A stretch of 64,000 nt of DNA from Chloroflexota bacterium (GTDB lineage Bacteria > Chloroflexota > Anaerolineae > Caldilineales > Caldilineaceae): positions 1-64,000 of the forward strand of contig JAGWYN010000002.1 of NCBI GenBank assembly GCA_018969295.1, written 5' to 3'. The translations under genes were made by a program, and so were the position numbers. The notes beneath the pieces were generated by a model. It was not told the origin of the DNA, did not search any database, and was given only the letters and a program-made list of their open reading frames with translations. Every line of letters begins with the position of its first letter. Position 1 is the stretch's first letter. Of this stretch, positions 62,545-64,000 are shown in pieces.

Positions 62545-64000
62545 CACCTCCGTCGTTGGGGGGGGTGTTGCGGTGAAGCAGCACCTGGAAGCCCCTGGCC
62601 CGCAGCCGGCTGGCCAGCTGGGTGGTCAGCCGGCGGTTTTGGAAGCAGCCTCCGCTGAGCGCGACCTGTGCACACCCCGCTGCCTGGGCGACTGCAACCC
62701 CCATCTCCACCACTGTGTTGTGGAACCGGGCGGCAATCCGTGGCTGTTCTGCGCCGCGGCGCAGGTCCGCGCAGATCGACGCGACCAGTGGCGCCCAGTC
62801 CAGTTGAGCCGGCCTTCCGGCGTCGAGCAGGGCAAGGTCGTAACAGCCAGTTTCTGTGGGGTCCGCACAGTGCTCAAGGGCCATCGCCGCTTCCCCCTCG
62901 AAGGTGGTGCGCTGCACCAACCCAAGCAGAGCGGCCACCCCGTCGAAAAGCCTGCCCATGCTCGTTGTCTGCGGGGTGTTGACCTGCCTGGCCAGCAGGG
63001 TGCCCAACAGGCGACGTTCTGGAAGGGAAAATTCTCGCACCGGCGCCAGCCAATCCCAGCTCCATCCGGCTTCACCGTACAGCGCCCAGAGCAACGCCAG
63101 CGCCACCCGCCGTGGCTCGCGCACGGCGGCCTCTCCTCCTGGCAATCCAAAGGGGCGCAGATGGGCAAAGCGCGTGAAGCTGGCTGCATCGCCGAGCAGA
63201 CACTCTCCTCCCCAGATTGTCCCGTCCGGCCCGTACCCGGTCCCATCCCAGATCAGCCCCAGGGCGGGTGTGACCACGCCGTTGTCAGCCAGGCAGGCTG
63301 CCAGGTGTGCATGGTGGTGTTGCACTGCGATGCGCGGGGCTGCCAGCGGAGCAGAGCGCGCCCACTGGGTCGACAGATAGTCGGGATGGAGGTCATGGGC
63401 CACGGCAGCAGGTTCTGCCGCATAGAGCCGCAAAAAATCTTCGATCACACGCACGAACGCGTTGAAGGCGGCCGCAGTCTCCAAATCGCCGATGTGCTGG
63501 CTGAGCATGACCTGGTCGCCGATCCCCAACGCCACTGTGTTTTTGAGCTGCGCACCGGTGGCGAGGATGGTGGGCTGGGCAGCGGGTGCGGGCAGCGGGA
63601 AGGGGGCATAGCCGCGCGCGCGCCGCAGGAATTGGGGCACACCCTCGACCAGACGGAGCACGCTGTCGTCGGCATGGCGGGCGATCGGGCGGTTGTGGAG
63701 CAAAAAGCAGTCGGCGACCGCGCCCAGCCGTTCGAGTGCCTCCCACTCGTCGGTGCAGATCGGCTCGTCGGCCAGGTTGCCGCTGGTGGCGACCAGGGGG
63801 CAGCCCACCTCTTCCAACAGCAAATGGTGCAGCGGGGTCGACGGCAGCATCAGCCCCAACTCAGGGGTGCCGGGTGCCACCTCTGGGGCCAGGAGGGCCT
63901 CCGGCCGGCGGGGCAGCAGCACGATCGGTGCCGCGTTGGAAGCCAGCAGAGTGGCTGCTGCGGGTTCGACGACACACAACGCCTCTGCCTGGGTCAGGTC
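62495..64000 (-). CDS. hypF: Carbamoyltransferase HypF, C-terminal two thirds (cut by window end)
   Basis: The frame is open to the window edge; about 500 residues are visible, starting inside the YrdC-like domain (TLLASNAAPIVLLPRRP, PSTPLHHLLL, VATSGNLADEPI). The Kae1-like domain follows with AVQHHHAHLAACLADNG (metal-binding His), GLIWDGTGYGPDGTIWGGECL and VALSGGCFQNRRL. HypF makes the CN ligands of [NiFe] hydrogenases from carbamoyl phosphate. The N-terminal acylphosphatase and zinc-finger domains lie beyond the window. Its presence implies a hydrogenase elsewhere. Confidence 0.9.
   Translation of the reverse strand, partial: DLTQAEALCVVEPAAATLLASNAAPIVLLPRRPEALLAPEVAPGTPELGLMLPSTPLHHLLLEEVGCPLVATSGNLADEPICTDEWEALERLGAVADCFLLHNRPIARHADDSVLRLVEGVPQFLRRARGYAPFPLPAPAAQPTILATGAQLKNTVALGIGDQVMLSQHIGDLETAAAFNAFVRVIEDFLRLYAAEPAAVAHDLHPDYLSTQWARSAPLAAPRIAVQHHHAHLAACLADNGVVTPALGLIWDGTGYGPDGTIWGGECLLGDAASFTRFAHLRPFGLPGGEAAVREPRRVALALLWALYGEAGWSWDWLAPVREFSLPERRLLGTLLARQVNTPQTTSMGRLFDGVAALLGLVQRTTFEGEAAMALEHCADPTETGCYDLALLDAGRPAQLDWAPLVASICADLRRGAEQPRIAARFHNTVVEMGVAVAQAAGCAQVALSGGCFQNRRLTTQLASRLRARGFQVLLHRNTPPNDGGVSYGQVVVAAALLNRP

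Overview
The window looks like a chromosomal segment of a high-GC (visibly GC-rich, G/C-ending codons throughout) bacterium, most likely a member of Chloroflexota close to Anaerolineae/Caldilineae. This is inferred from gene content: a combined mreBCD-pbp2-minC-minD-rodA cluster, secreted proteins with Thr-Pro linkers (TPTVTPT type) and bacterial SH3 domains, TolB-like PD40 proteins, and Bacillus-like -35/-10 promoters. No 16S, tRNA, CRISPR, phage or insertion sequence was found. There is no obvious foreign island; coding style is uniform.

Layout. 1-4036 (+): end of dihydrolipoyl dehydrogenase, a hotdog thioesterase, a metallo-beta-lactamase-fold hydrolase, a sugar epimerase and the MltG transglycosylase. 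4061-11211 (-): a tandem DsbA-like lipoprotein, ArgH, a CPBP membrane protease, a PLP aminotransferase and GatA/GatC. 11547-16336 (+): a formate/nitrite channel, a small unknown protein, a membrane SH3 protein, a UvrD-like helicase, and a short operon behind a LexA-like box. 16318-18574 (-): a beta-lactamase-fold hydrolase and an SbtA-type bicarbonate transporter, divergent from a DUF2294 gene. 19558-21865 (+): isocitrate dehydrogenase with a structured leader, then a zinc-ribbon membrane protein. 21936-24009 (-): YbaK deacylase and TilS. 24263-32162 (+): the cell-shape and division-site cluster. 32159-38393: an unknown gene, RadC, a NERD-like membrane protein, PlsX, the bifunctional NAD(P)HX repair enzyme and a membrane protein. 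38669-40873 (+): an SH3/PD40 secreted protein. 40920-44293 (-): a protein-thiocarboxylate cysteine-synthesis operon (CysO-like carrier, rhodanese-ThiF, CysM, DUF4395, thioredoxin) behind a long structured leader. 44774-46681 (+): an S9 peptidase. 46838-53074 (-): a complete GlpSTPQUV-type glycerol ABC importer. 53326-62544 (+): an SH3/glycoside-hydrolase-like protein, a FixH-like lipoprotein with a di-haem peroxidase, a VUT/YhhQ transporter, a YraQ/TIGR03943/PD40 group and an MtnA-family isomerase. 62495-64000 (-): truncated HypF, which points to [NiFe] hydrogenase maturation.

The most notable non-coding signals are three 5' leaders (gatCA, icd, cysO operon) in which a good promoter is followed by an intrinsic terminator shortly before the first start codon, a layout typical of transcription attenuation or riboswitches. 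The cysO leader is the most elaborate: a 9-bp long-range helix encloses at least three hairpins, with the terminator behind it. Other points are a Bacillus-type LexA box followed by a 13-residue ORF coupled to an unknown 116-residue protein, and an asymmetric ATPase pair in the glycerol importer. All functional calls come from reading motifs and family resemblance by eye; no database search was possible.
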